NCBI RefSeq assembly: GCF_964355755.1
Contig: NC_092671.1
Span: 37,529,304 to 37,593,303, forward strand
DNA: 64,000 nt
Source of the DNA: Antedon mediterranea
Taxonomy: Eukaryota > Echinodermata > Crinoidea > Comatulida > Antedonidae
Reading direction: 5' to 3'
A program made the position numbers and the translations under genes. Below, piece by piece: positions 1-9,460 of the stretch. How positions within the stretch are numbered: position 1 is the stretch's first letter; every line of letters begins with the position of its first letter. The notes under the pieces were generated by a model, which saw nothing but the letters and a program-made list of their open reading frames with translations, was not told where the DNA came from and searched no databases.

Positions 1-1490
1 AAAACGGCGGTAGCAGTTATGTTGTAACTTGGCCAGCAGATGCACGTATATATGTAGTTGTGCAACAAACTTTGGTTTAATGAAAATATGGTCGCGTAGC
101 GTAACTACGCGCGATTTTCTGAAATTCTTAGATTGACTATAACTTGAAAACCAATAGCTATTTTTAAATACCACTTGACACACGTATGCTTCATGTCAAG
201 GGTCATATTCCTGTATCATCAGCAAAATTTTGAACATTGGTCAAATCGCGCATACGCGCGCTTTGAAAGTTTAAAATGCTCAAAATCAATTTCTAATCAA
301 CTTTCTACACGTTTCAGGACATTTTAAGAATTTCACATTTTTCAAAAAAATTTGCGTTGCGCGCGCGCTATTGCGCACTTCGTTCGTACGCAGCCTAGAA
401 AGCCCGTTTTTGCGCTTGATTATTGTTTTTCATAGTTTTATGATATATTTCTTTCATATTTGATGAATTATGAATGCAAAATAATGACACACGTGCACGT
501 CAAACTTTAAAAATCGTGCGCTTGAAAATTGGTAATTTTATGCAAATTTGTGTAAAAATATGCCTATTTTGAATCGATTATAGCTCTCCGGGATGTCTGG
601 TGACCCCCAATTTTTTAAACCTAATATGTAAGCATATATATTGTAGATATGAATTCATGCAAAATTTTTACCTCTGGGCTGTTGTGACGTCATCGTATGG
701 CCACACAAATGTAAAATATAGGGATTTTGTCTCTTTCGACACAGTTCGTCACATTCAATAGAGCGCATACCGCGTAAACGTTATCAATTTACTTCCAATT
801 TTCAATATTTTATTACTAAAATAATTCCTTTTTAGACTTATGAACTTTTTTTTTAATTTGAAAAGGTCATCATTTTCAAATAATTGAATAAACGTGAGTG
901 GTGTAAAATAAAAAATAACCGTCAACTAAACCGTTTACAATGCTAATACCGTCAACTGTTGACACTTATTAAACGATTTTGATGTATTCCAGCTGTTCTT
1001 TACAATCGTTGTAGTGCAGCCTATTGTAGACTAAGCATAATAAATAACATGTGCGTGTTACGATGCGTTGGGCGATAGCCTAACTCGTCAACGTGACGAG
1101 TTCAAATCTAGTTTAGGTTGAATATGCAGCTAGATATATTTGACTCTTTGTGTGGCCGATTCCGTTGCCAGCTGTAAACAATAAAGTAAGGGATTACCAT
1201 ACCAAGAAATAAATGTTACTTACACTTTTGTCGGACAGAATAACAAGAAGGTGACGGAAAATGTTAATGAAATCAAGAAACAAATCAACCGAGTGCCTAA
1301 AAGAAAAAATACAATTTATAAAAAAATCATACAATTTTACTATAAAAAAAACCTCTTAAAACTAATGTTTTCACTATAAAAATACAAAATAAACGGGTAA
1401 ACTTCAACCGTTCAATTGGCTGGCAGCCATTTTTTTGCTTTAAATTTCATTTTTTCAGGTAAATAATTTTTTTTTATCCTAACTAATATG
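1..1490. other. AT-rich stretch with CG-rich patches, no gene seen
   Basis: This should be intron, or 3' flank, of TMBIM6. Positions 240-420 carry alternating GCGC runs and 660-720 carries a TGACGTCA palindrome. The whole 60-760 segment has the mixed texture of an old dispersed repeat, but no copy elsewhere in the window confirms this. A GAGTTCAAATC string near 1098 resembles a tRNA B box without a credible A box. The last TMBIM6 exon was looked for on the minus strand and not found. Confidence 0.5.
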
Positions 1491-1498
1491 TCACATAC

Positions 1499-1599
1499 CA
1501 CACATAGTCATTGTCTCCGTTGCGTTTCTTTTCAATGATCAACTGAGTGTCAAAAAGAACAAATCCACAGAACATCAACAGTCCAACGTACATCTCAAT
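1499..1599 (-). CDS. TMBIM6: TMBIM6 coding exon 6 (residues 172-205)
   Basis: Acceptor TTTTGAAG precedes ATTGAGATGTACG and donor GTATGT follows the first two bases of a Trp codon. It encodes [20 protein letters not shown] and then [14 protein letters not shown]. The FDTQ aspartate, residue 188 in this reading, lies in the most conserved block of the BI-1 family, where acidic residues take part in calcium/proton sensing according to family knowledge. Incoming phase is 0 and outgoing phase is 2. Confidence 0.93.
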
Positions 1600-1633
1600 C
1601 TTCAAAAGAAAACAAATCACAAAAATAATGCCA

Positions 1634-1774
1634 AACCTCTGTCCACATTATCAAACTAGTTTTACAAAAGAAGTGTGATGTGCTCAAATATGATAGTGAT
1701 ATGATGTCATCATGTCCATATATGGGAACATCACATTTTTTGTCAAATAAACTGTGATAGTGCAGACAGAGCTT
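1634..1774 (+). repeat. MITE family A copy 1
   Basis: Member of the dominant short inverted-repeat family. It begins AACCTCTGTCC and ends AGTGCAGACAGAGCTT. The interior contains the TGTGATGTGC arm, one 21-bp unit (TCAAATATGATAGTGATATG) and ATCATGTCCATATATGGG. It lies in the TMBIM6 intron next to coding exon 6. I call the orientation with the ACTAGTTT arm first plus. Confidence 0.85.
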
Positions 1775-2045
1775 AACAACAATAATTTGTGGTGGTATAT
1801 TATTACAGTGTATAACTATAACCATAACAATGGCCTTATCCAATTAAATTAAATGGAGTACTATATATCTCTCAAAAATCACATCCTGACCACCCCTACA
1901 AACAAGTGGTACAGTCTGCCAACCCATTTTTTCTTGAGATGTGAATTAACTAATTGTTTATAATCATTTTTTCACTATTTTTTCTTTCCAATACTGAATG
2001 TAACTAATATAAATTGTTAAATAATAATAAATAATTGTAAATTAC

Positions 2046-2125
2046 CCTGAAGATGACGGCCGAGCGAAGGAACAAGTTAACGAGGCTTACTACAAGTAGC
2101 ATAGACAGCATGGACATCAGGCTTC
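2046..2125 (-). CDS. TMBIM6: TMBIM6 coding exon 5 (residues 145-171)
   Basis: Acceptor TTGACTACAG, then 80 bases ending AGG, then donor GTAATT. The split glycine codon from the previous exon is completed, giving GSLMSMLSMLLVVSLVNLF and then LRSAVIFR. This is a hydrophobic segment matching the fifth BI-1 membrane helix. The gap to the upstream exon is only 90 bp, one of the shortest introns here. Confidence 0.92.
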
Positions 2126-2215
2126 CTGTAGTCAAATTGAAAGAACAAAAGATTAACTTTTTTTTAATTTTTTAAAATACACCAATCATAAGCAATAGTT
2201 AAGGTCAAAGGTTAC

Positions 2216-2362
2216 CTCCAAGAAACAACCAGTAACGTTGCTGTGTGTAAAGTGCACAAAGGCTAAGGCTTCCAAAAATGACGACACTGCCCATGAGTGC
2301 GGTGACCACGATACTTGGATCGATGCTGATGACCACATCCAGAAGAGGTCCGAGGGACATTC
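2216..2362 (-). CDS. TMBIM6: TMBIM6 coding exon 4 (residues 96-144)
   Basis: Acceptor TTTTCTTGCAG and donor GTAACC bound 147 bases. The product includes GMSLGPLLDVVISIDPS, the loop and helix region that in human BI-1 reads GVGLGPALEF, and ends QQRYWLFLGG. Both borders have phase 1, so the exon is symmetric and could be skipped without a frameshift. Confidence 0.93.
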
Positions 2363-2405
2363 CTGCAAGAAAACAAATGATATTAGAGCAACACTTCTTG
2401 GTCTT

Positions 2406-2547
2406 AAGCTCTGCCTACGCTACCAAACTAGTTTGACAAAAAAAGTGTGATGTGCCAAAATATGGTAGTGATATTACATCATCATGTCCATATATGGGCA
2501 CCTCAAATTTAGTTGTCACATAAAGTTTGATAGTGTAGACAGAGCTT
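2406..2547 (+). repeat. MITE family A copy 2
   Basis: Nearly full copy: AAGCTCTGCC start, ACTAGTTTGAC arm, one 21-bp unit, ATCATGTCCATATATGGGC centre, and CACATAAAGTTTGATAGTG right arm ending AGAGCTT. It lies only about 45 bp upstream of TMBIM6 coding exon 4, inside its intron. Confidence 0.9.
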
Positions 2548-2741
2548 TAAATATTTGGTAGTTTGACAAAAGCTAGCAGTATGCCTGTATATTTGACATG
2601 TACTGTACACTACATACTTTACACCTTCAAAATCGCATGGACTCAATGTAGTAGATATGGGGTTAAAAAAGGCATACTCTACTGCCTAAACTTACCCATT
2701 GCATATAAACTAAACTGTACAGAAGAACCCCTTCTCTTGTT

Positions 2742-2876
2742 ACCCCCTATTAAGGGGACATCACTATTAAGGGACATCACTATTAAGGGACATCACTATT
2801 AAGGGACATCACTATTAAGGGACATCACTATTAAGGGACATCCCTATTAAGGGGACCCCATATAAGTGGACACCCC
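2742..2876. repeat. Minisatellite, about 17-bp unit, first part
   Basis: Tandem CTATTAAGGGACATCA units, six or more copies, within a TMBIM6 intron. The array is interrupted by the inverted-repeat element that begins at 2877 and resumes at 3532 with a related GACACCCCTATTAAG unit. Confidence 0.85.
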
Positions 2877-3525
2877 CAGCCCACGAATTTCACGTCGGCA
2901 ATCGGCAATTGCCGACCTTATTGCCGACCTTAAATTGTCAGAGGACGGCAAGAGATTGCCGACCTAGAAACTAGGCTAGATCCCTCCTTTCAAGCCTCCT
3001 AGCAACAACATGGTACTTTAAGGGATCGTATCATTGAAATTTTAACAGGCATATTCACCACCATGTTGTGTTTAGTTAACAAACCATGGAATTAAGATGA
3101 TCCCTGAATTCACTCAACCATTACATCATTTTGTGTGTGAGCTGCATGCTTTCTCCTATCAACCAAGCTGGCTGGGCACAGCGCTGTGCGCGACAGACCT
3201 GTGTAGGGGAATACCCTATTATGCCAAGCAAGCAACTATGCTCTGTACGGCTAGCTCCAGAACCATGATGTTCAGCAATTAATTATCAAATAGAATTTAT
3301 CTTGTAGATTTTAGTGTTAGGTTTTTATATTTTAGTTAATTTTGCTAGTTCTTTTTGCATAACATATAGCTAGGGAGGCTAGGCCTAGCTAGGCCTTTAG
3401 GTTAGCAAGAGGTTTAGGCCTTGGGGTGAATTTTCTATTTTTAGAACTGCCGAGACTGCCGACCTTGGCGAATTTAAGGTCGGCAATTTTTTGCCGACCT
3501 TCTTTTTTCTGAATTTCGTGGGCTG
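2877..3525. mobile_element. 649-bp terminal-inverted-repeat element inserted in a minisatellite
   Basis: The left end CAGCCCACGAATTTCA pairs with the right end GAATTTCGTGGGCTG. Just inside, both ends carry repeated GTCGGCAAT/ATTGCCGAC blocks, typical of subterminal transposase-binding repeats. CACCCC immediately precedes the left end (2871-2876) and follows the right end (3526-3531), a plausible 6-bp target duplication, although the host array is itself rich in that string. No transposase ORF is visible, so it is non-autonomous. The CAG start is hAT-like, but the duplication length does not settle the superfamily. Confidence 0.75.
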
Positions 3526-3531
3526 CACCCC

Positions 3532-3836
3532 ATATCGGACACCCCTATTAGGGACTCCTCAATAAGGAGACATCCCTATTAAGAAAGAGACACCCCTATT
3601 AAGAAAGAGACACCCCCTATTAAGAGGACACCCCTAATAAGAGGACACCCCTATTAAGGAACACCCCAATAAGGGACACCTTAATAAGGAGACATCCCTA
3701 TTAAAAGAACAGTCCTATTAAGGGGACAGACCTATTAAGGGGACAGACCTATTAAGGGAACAACTCTATGAAGGGGACAACCCCATTAAGGGAACATACC
3801 TATTAAGAGAACATCCCTATTAAAGGGACACCTCTA
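3532..3836. repeat. Minisatellite, 16-18-bp unit, second part
   Basis: About 17 imperfect copies of a GACACCCCTATTAAGG-like unit, with variants GACAGACCTATTAAGG and AACATCCCTATTAA. It ends about 40 bp from the donor of TMBIM6 coding exon 3, so the array lies almost against a splice site. Confidence 0.85.
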
Positions 3837-3875
3837 GTATAGCCTGCTGTTTGTAAACAAGTTGGATGAACTCAC

Positions 3876-3990
3876 CAGAGAGCAAGGCAAAACCAGACAA
3901 CTGACCAATACGTTTGCCCTCGTTTTCTTTAGGGGTCATCGCCAGCCATATCAACAGTCCTATTGACCCGATTGACGTCAACATGCCACC
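3876..3990 (-). CDS. TMBIM6: TMBIM6 coding exon 3 (residues 58-95)
   Basis: Acceptor TTTTCATTGCAG is followed by GGTGGCATG; the donor is GTGAGT after CTCTCTG. It encodes GGMLTSIGSIGLLIWLAM, then TPKENEGKRIGQLSGFALLS. This aligns with human [20 protein letters not shown] and KRLGLLAGFAFLTG. The hydrophobic half is the second membrane helix. Incoming phase is 0 and outgoing phase is 1. Confidence 0.94.
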
Positions 3991-4307
3991 CTGCAATGAA
4001 AAGGTCAATAAAAACTAATTAAGGTCAACGGTTTAAATCTATTCAGGATTTTGAAATAGAAGAAACCCTGTAATATTGGACACAGTTAAAATGCATTTAT
4101 GAATATAAACACTGCTGCATGAGGTCTATTGTACACATTTCAATCACTATTTATTAATTCTTTTTTTTAATATACTGTTTTATGTCTGATTTAAAATATC
4201 ATGTAATTCAGCCTTTGGCTGCGATTTTGATAATAAATAAAATGAAATGTTTATCCATTGTCCTGAATTAAATCACAACTATAGAGTTTGTAGTAGGCCT
4301 ACTGTAC

Positions 4308-4416
4308 CTTCCATATTCCAGTGAAGAGGTGGACATATGCCCCTGCAGCTGCAGCAAACATAGCAATAGCAAGGCATGTATACACCTTCCTCAGATGTGC
4401 TTGTGTGGATTTCTCA
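4308..4416 (-). CDS. TMBIM6: TMBIM6 coding exon 2 (residues 21-57)
   Basis: Acceptor TTATTATTTCAG and donor GTACAGT bound 109 bases. The product includes STQAHLRKVYTCLAIAM and FAAAAGAYVHLFTGIWK, matching the human STQQHLKKVYASFALCM and AAAGAYVHM stretch. It carries the first membrane helix. Confidence 0.94.
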
Positions 4417-4497
4417 CTGAAATAATAACAATTATTTTTAACTAAACAGAAAATATATTTTTAGCATTTAAGGGGCAAGAATATTTAATTGGATGTT

Positions 4498-4888
4498 AAC
4501 CTCTGTCTACACTACCAAACTAGTTTGACAACAAGTGTGATGTGTCCATGGACACAATGATGTCATACTGTATCAATACCACATTTGAGCATATCACTAC
4601 CATGTTTGAGCATATCACTACCATATTTGGGCATATCACTACCATATTTGAGCATATCACTACCACATTTGGGCATATCACTACCATATTTGAGCATATC
4701 ACTACCATATTTGGGCATATCACTACCATATTTGGGCATATCACTACCATATTTGGGCACATCACTACCATATTTGGGCACATCACTACCATATTTGAGC
4801 ACATCACTACCATATTTGAGCACATCACTACCATATTTGAGCACATCACTACCATATTTGAGCACATCACTACCATATTTGGGCATAC
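4498..4888 (-). repeat. MITE family A copy with an expanded 21-bp array (about 15 units)
   Basis: The left end AACCTCTGTCTACACTAC and an ACTAGTTTGAC arm are recognisable, as is the ATGATGTCATA centre. About 15 tandem copies of CATATCACTACCATATTTGG follow (period 21), with units alternating between GGG/GAG and CATATC/CACATC variants. The expected right terminal repeat is absent; the array stops at CATACAGGTATCACAC. Because 21 is a multiple of three, several frames stay open on both strands, but these are not genes. It lies in the 4.4-kb TMBIM6 intron. Confidence 0.9.
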
Positions 4889-5201
4889 AGGTATCACACT
4901 GAACATGAGAGTACTACTAATTTAATGTATTCACATTGTAAAGAATTTATATTTTTTTGGTTTTGAAACAGGTGCATAATTTGTACATTATGTTGCAAAA
5001 TCGTATTTTTATGGATTTATTATACAAAGTAATGTTCATTTATTATCGACAAAATACAAGTAAGACTAAACCAAATTGAGAAACATTAAAACCAGTGTAG
5101 AGTGAAATTTCTCTCTTCCCAGATTAAAGGAATCTTTGAATCCATTCAATTATTTTAGATCTATTTATTATTATATTAATGATAAATGAATAAATGACCT
5201 A

Positions 5202-5368
5202 AAGCTCTGTCGACACTATCAACATTTTTTGAAAAAAAAAAATGATGTGCTCAAATATGGTAGTGATATACCCAAATATGGTAGTGCTATGACATCATTA
5301 TGTCTATATATAGGCACATCACATTTTTTTGTTATATTATATTAAGTTTGATAGTGTAGACAGAGCTT
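5202..5368 (+). repeat. MITE family A copy 4, with a trailing end fragment
   Basis: AAGCTCTGTCGACACTATC start and GTGTAGACAGAGCTT end, with two 21-bp units. A second isolated right end (TTTGATAGTGTAGACAGAGC) follows at 5408-5430, probably a remnant of another copy or a local duplication. Confidence 0.88.
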
Positions 5369-6109
5369 TACCACAACTTTGAAAATGAACATTTATTTAA
5401 ATACATGTTTGATAGTGTAGACAGAGCTTTACTAATACAAATTATTCATAAATGATGAAAGTAGAACTGTGTAACACTAGAAGAAGTGACAACTAAGTTC
5501 ATATGACAAATGATTAAAAGACACCATCACTATCAGTTAGGCACCCTTCATGTAAAAACAACTACATCAGCATCAGCAGACCACCGCAGGTGACATTGAT
5601 TTTGCATTGATAACAGAAGCTAAGAAGCTACTTAGGCAAAGTTAGCACTGGAAATAGGACCAGGTTATCATCAGTTGGTGCTGTGTTTAGATTGCTCAGT
5701 CTACTGTACCATTTATTATTACTGGATTTTTGGATTTTAAAATTATATAGTAGTAGGGAAATCCCCTGAAAAATTCTACATGACAGCTGAGGATGAAAAT
5801 GAGGTAATTATTAAAGTAAAGTTTTGATTATGATTGAACATTTTTATCAAATAATTTTTTTCAACAAATATAAGTACCTGTATATTGTTTTATTTTTAGT
5901 TGCTGTTAATATAGTAAGATACCAAATTATTTAGTAAACAAATTATTTATAATTGTATTTCATTTTTTTTTAAATTCTTGATGTAATTAAAAGCCAAAAC
6001 ATTTTATTGGAATGCTTAGGGTAGGTCTGACACAACTTGCTTAAAAAATTGATTCTATTAATTCTCAATTATAAATAGTTAATATATATTATTTGTTTTT
6101 TTTTCATTT

Positions 6110-7115
6110 CATTTCTTTATTTCTTTATTCGTATTCATAAAATAACACAACATAAAAAAATACAAAGAATGAATTCAGGGTAACACAAAAAAGTAACCAA
6201 AGGTCAAACTTATTTCCATTGTGGCCCTTAAGGATAAAAACACCATAAGAATAAACATTTACAATAAACAATAACACATGTAGTAACAATATAAATATAA
6301 ATTATAATCTTTCAAGCATAACCTCTTTGAGATGTTTCCTGATATTTCTTTTGAATTGATTGATGGTTTCTGAACACTGTATCAATTTTGGCAGGTGATT
6401 CCATGACGTTATTGCCGTGTTAACAAAGGTTGTTTGGGAGTGGTTACCTATATATGGTCTATAAATTGATTGAGTTGCAAATCTAGTATTGTACTGGTGA
6501 ATTACATTTGCTCTACTAATACCATCATTCATAAACGTAGGGCTTAATCCATTAATAATACGATACATGTGACAAAGTTTTATCTGTTTAACTCTTAAGT
6601 CTACTGGGAGCCAATTCAGTTTGTTTAATTCATTAGCCCCAATGTGATCCCTTGGTTCAAGACCAAGAATACATCTGACCGTCTTATTTTGTGCAGTTTG
6701 CAATTTAACTTTTAATGTTTTTTTTAATCCAGAGTACCACACGCTACAAGCATAATCATAAAGGCATAACACCAAACTATTTGCTAGTAACTTAAGATCT
6801 CTGAAAGTTAAGTACTTTCAATTTCTATATAAAAATTTTACCCTTGAGTTTACTTTCTTTATAACTGATTTACCTATATAATCTCCAGTTAGATTGTTAT
6901 CGAGTTCAAGTCCTAGATAACTTACTGTAGGTTTGTTTGTGATTATATAATCATTGCATGTAACTTTCAATTCTTGTTGATTTCTGAGTTTACGTTTAGA
7001 TCCAAATAGAATTGAATACGTTTTGCCTAGATGCAATGACAATCTATTATCTAATAACCAAGAATTAATAGATTTTAATTCTTTTGACAATACATTTTGT
7101 ATATTGTACAAAAAG
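6110..7115 (-). pseudogene. LINE 3' part: reverse transcriptase C-terminal region, broken
   Basis: Two minus-strand reading blocks, 7111-6818 and 6775-6302, together resemble the end of a CR1/Jockey/L2-like LINE ORF2. The first carries INSWLLDNRLSLHLGKT and SYLGLELDNNL, like the post-catalytic NKL.LN..K and YLG...D segments. The second carries YACSVWYSGL, LQTAQNKTVRCILG and LNWLPVDLRVKQIKL. A frameshift or stop separates them. The catalytic YADD region is missing (5' truncated). A TTTATTCGTATTC stretch and AAATAAAG-like units near 6110-6140 look like its 3' tail. It lies in the large TMBIM6 intron in the same orientation as the gene. Confidence 0.85.
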
Positions 7116-7220
7116 TTTGGCTTTTGTAATCAATTTTAGTGTAGTAAGTTGACATTTTTTTAAATATTTTTATTATTATTTGTTAATTATTATGAAGACA
7201 TTTTCTAATTTCAAGTAATG

Positions 7221-7346
7221 TTGTCTACACTATCAAACTTTAAGTGAAAAAAAAATGTGATGTGCCCATATATGGACATGATGATGTCATATCAATACCA
7301 TGTTTGGGCACATCACACTTACTAGTTTGACAGTGAGACAGAGCTT
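7221..7346 (-). repeat. MITE family A copy 5
   Basis: Minus orientation (CAAACTTTAAGTGA arm first). It has the TATATGGACATGATGATGTC centre, one CAATACCATGTTTGGGC unit and an ACTAGTTTGACAGTGAGAC right arm. The left terminus has lost its first bases. Confidence 0.85.
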
Positions 7347-7919
7347 TAAAAATACTGACACCGCAAAAAGATTTGGTAATGAACAGTAGCATTATATTGT
7401 AGGGATAAATGATTCCAACTCCTATATAGGTCCTTTAAATATAATTTAATTTCTAACATAACAACATCTCCCCCAATGGGTCAATTTGTGATAAGTGATG
7501 TGTTCCAGATACAAGCCAGTTTAAAGAGCACTCCACAGGACTCATTAATTAAATAGCAGGTGTATTTATATAAGTACTAGTATTTCCTAGTGAAATGTCA
7601 TCGGTGAAATTACTTTTTTTTAGGTATCCACTCATAAATTTATATAGAAATTAATTTTGTCACGTAAAAAAATTCTCAGTCTCTCTTTTGGAAAATCCAT
7701 ATTGCTGCCTCATTTTTTCCCAAAATGTCAAATTACAGTCAAATTATAGTAAAAATATAAAAATTTGTCTACATATTTCTTTTGAGAATTTTTTCATGAA
7801 TTTCGGTCATTTACCCACTAGACAATTCAGATTTACTGTAAAGATTATTTTTAATAAATATAGTATACCACTATGAATGAATGAAAATATTATGCTGGAC
7901 TACTGACACACATAATTTA

Positions 7920-8064
7920 AAGCTGTCTACACTATCAAACTTAATGTGATGTGCCTATTGGACATGATGATGTCATATCACTACCATATTTGGGCACATC
8001 ACTACCATATTTCGGCACATCACACTTTTTTGTCAGAATTAGTTTGATAGTGAAGACAGCGCTT
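7920..8064 (-). repeat. MITE family A copy 6
   Basis: AAGCTGTCTACACTATC start, two ATCACTACCATATTT units, and a TTAGTTTGATAGTGAAGAC right arm. Part of the left arm is deleted. It is in the TMBIM6 intron. Confidence 0.87.
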
Positions 8065-8224
8065 AAAAGAGTTAAACAAGGTTGGTCTGGACTGTCTTTT
8101 TTTAATTAATGGGTCACTTGGGCCAGGCAAACATATGTACTGTATTTTGGTTAGATTTTCTGTGGGTTACACATTAAGACATCAGCCTGTAGGTAGTATG
8201 CCTATGCCTTAAAACACTGCAAAT

Positions 8225-8300
8225 AATAATAATAATAATGTTTAATTTATATAGTTCAGAATTCAGGGCGCCTCTAAAAGCACTGACCAATCAACAGAAA
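8225..8300 (-). repeat. Probable retroelement 3' tail
   Basis: An (AAT)n run followed by TTTAATTTATATAGTTCAGA and GGCGCCTCTAAAAGC. Read on the minus strand this is the common invertebrate retroelement ending in which a TATATAAATTAAA string precedes (ATT)n. No coding part is visible. Confidence 0.4.
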
Positions 8301-8820
8301 AAATGTAAAAAGCACAAAATGAATTCATGTTGAAAGTGCAATTAAAAAGGTGGGATTTCAGGATTTATACACTGACATAACTTCAGGAAAATTTTAAACC
8401 ACAATTTTTTCGGATTTCAGTAAGCCTACAACATTCAATGCAAGTAGACAAATTGTCCAAACTGGTTTCTTTTTCTTGATGATGAGGAAGTCAAAACAAA
8501 ACATTCATTATTCTTATCTCGTATCTTGGATAATAACTTGAACAAAATTTGGGACTTTTTTTATTACTTAAAATTTATGTAATATTAATTTATCTAATTT
8601 TAGCATTATTTCAAAGTGGTTGGTTTCTCTCTGCAGTCTTATGCTTTTTTTGGGGGGTTTTTTGTTTGTTTTTTTTTTAGGCATAAGCGAATTCATTCAC
8701 TATCCTTCTCAAAGATGGCAATCCTGTTCACAATACAAACATATATATTAGCATTTGAAATATAAAAGAACATTGTATTGGCGATTGCCTAGAATGATCT
8801 ATTTTAAAAATTACACTTAC

Positions 8821-8906
8821 ATTTGAGAAAAATCTGTGAGAGCCTTCAAGCTCAATTTAGGTGTTCTAAACAGTGAATCCATTTTTATAAAAATTCAAAT
8901 TCCAAC
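8821..8906 (-). CDS. TMBIM6: TMBIM6 first coding exon with start codon (CDS 8882-8821)
   Basis: Acceptor TTTTTTTCACAG opens the exon at 8906. A short 5' UTR leads to ATG at 8882-8880, and donor GTAAGTG follows 8821. It encodes MDSLFRTPKLSLKALTDFSQ plus two bases that complete Ile in the next exon, matching the soluble N-terminus of BI-1 (human ...LLKFSHITPST). The context AAAAATGG is good for initiation. An acceptor upstream of the ATG means at least one noncoding 5' exon exists. Confidence 0.92.
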
Positions 8907-9261
8907 CTGTGAAAAAAATGATAGGAGCAAACGTCACTTGATGCGTTTGTATGTGTACGTACAAAATTGAATATTATAATATCAATGAATATTTATGTTT
9001 ACAACGAAAGTTTTCAATTGAATAGGCCTACTACGACAAGTGACTTTACACATGGCAGGAGTGCCTCTTGCCTTTTAGGTGGCCCGGCTGCCAGACCTAG
9101 CCTATAGCCTAGCCTGCCCCTAGAGTAGTGCACTGAAACTGAGCAGGGTCCAGGCGGGGAGGTAATATATAGGCAGCTAGGCCTAGCCTAGAGTAGATAG
9201 TATTAGTAGGGGCCTAAATAAAATTGTTATAATACCTCCCTGCTGGACTGAGTTTACTTAC

Positions 9262-9460
9262 GCTCTAACTACACTTTTTTTTATTGTAACGCGAAAACAA
9301 ATATACCTATATTATGAGAAGTATTCAGAGCAGCCTATATAATATTTATAAATAGTAAGTTAAGTAGTAAAACATACGTGTTTTTAAAGAAATTTTCTTT
9401 TCTTTACTCGAAAATTCCCAATCCAAACATAAACGTCGTACCTATTCCATTACGTCATCA
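9262..9460 (-). promoter_or_regulatory. TMBIM6: Probable noncoding first exon and promoter of TMBIM6
   Basis: A strong donor (GAGC then GTAAGT) ends at 9262, and a weaker one (AAACAC then GTATGT) lies near 9375; either could splice to 8906. Upstream, TGATGACGTAAT at 9460-9449 is a CRE/ATF-type element. BI-1 is linked to ER stress in other animals, so an ATF/bZIP site would make sense, but this is inference. The exact transcription start is not determined. Confidence 0.45.

Larger units (their letters stand above)
1..9262 (-). other. TMBIM6: TMBIM6 (Bax inhibitor-1) gene span, 3' end outside the window
   Basis: TMBIM6 is a multi-pass ER membrane protein that limits ER calcium load and stress-induced cell death; this is family knowledge. 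Six coding exons (8882-8821, 4416-4308, 3990-3876, 2362-2216, 2125-2046, 1599-1499) join with consistent phase and GT/AG borders into 204 codons plus two bases of a Trp codon. The joined protein follows vertebrate BI-1 throughout, with landmarks AAAAGAYVHLFTG, FALLSGMSLGPLLD and [12 protein letters not shown]. Vertebrate BI-1 is about 237 residues, so roughly 30 C-terminal residues (the HCIDLFLDF region) are missing; I found no matching exon between 1 and 1490. Hydrophobic stretches lie near residues 33-50, 59-76, 85-103, 112-135, 145-165 and 174-190, as expected for the fold. Introns range from 90 bp to 4.4 kb and hold MITEs, a minisatellite and a LINE remnant. Confidence 0.93.

Noticed and set aside
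1072-1125. tRNA-like string with GAGTTCAAATC
   Set aside because: No matching A box, no acceptor stem and no anticodon arm that folds.
1595-1843. 82-codon minus-strand frame overlapping the start of TMBIM6 coding exon 6
   Set aside because: Mostly MITE sequence; the true exon begins at 1599 in a frame set by the splice phase.
3097-3282. 61-codon frame inside the 2877-3525 element
   Set aside because: Too short, no motif, and inside a non-autonomous transposon.
4520-4925. Four overlapping open frames (105-128 codons) of repetitive peptides on both strands
   Set aside because: They follow from a 21-bp tandem unit lacking stops; simultaneous openness on both strands and the MITE context rule out a gene.
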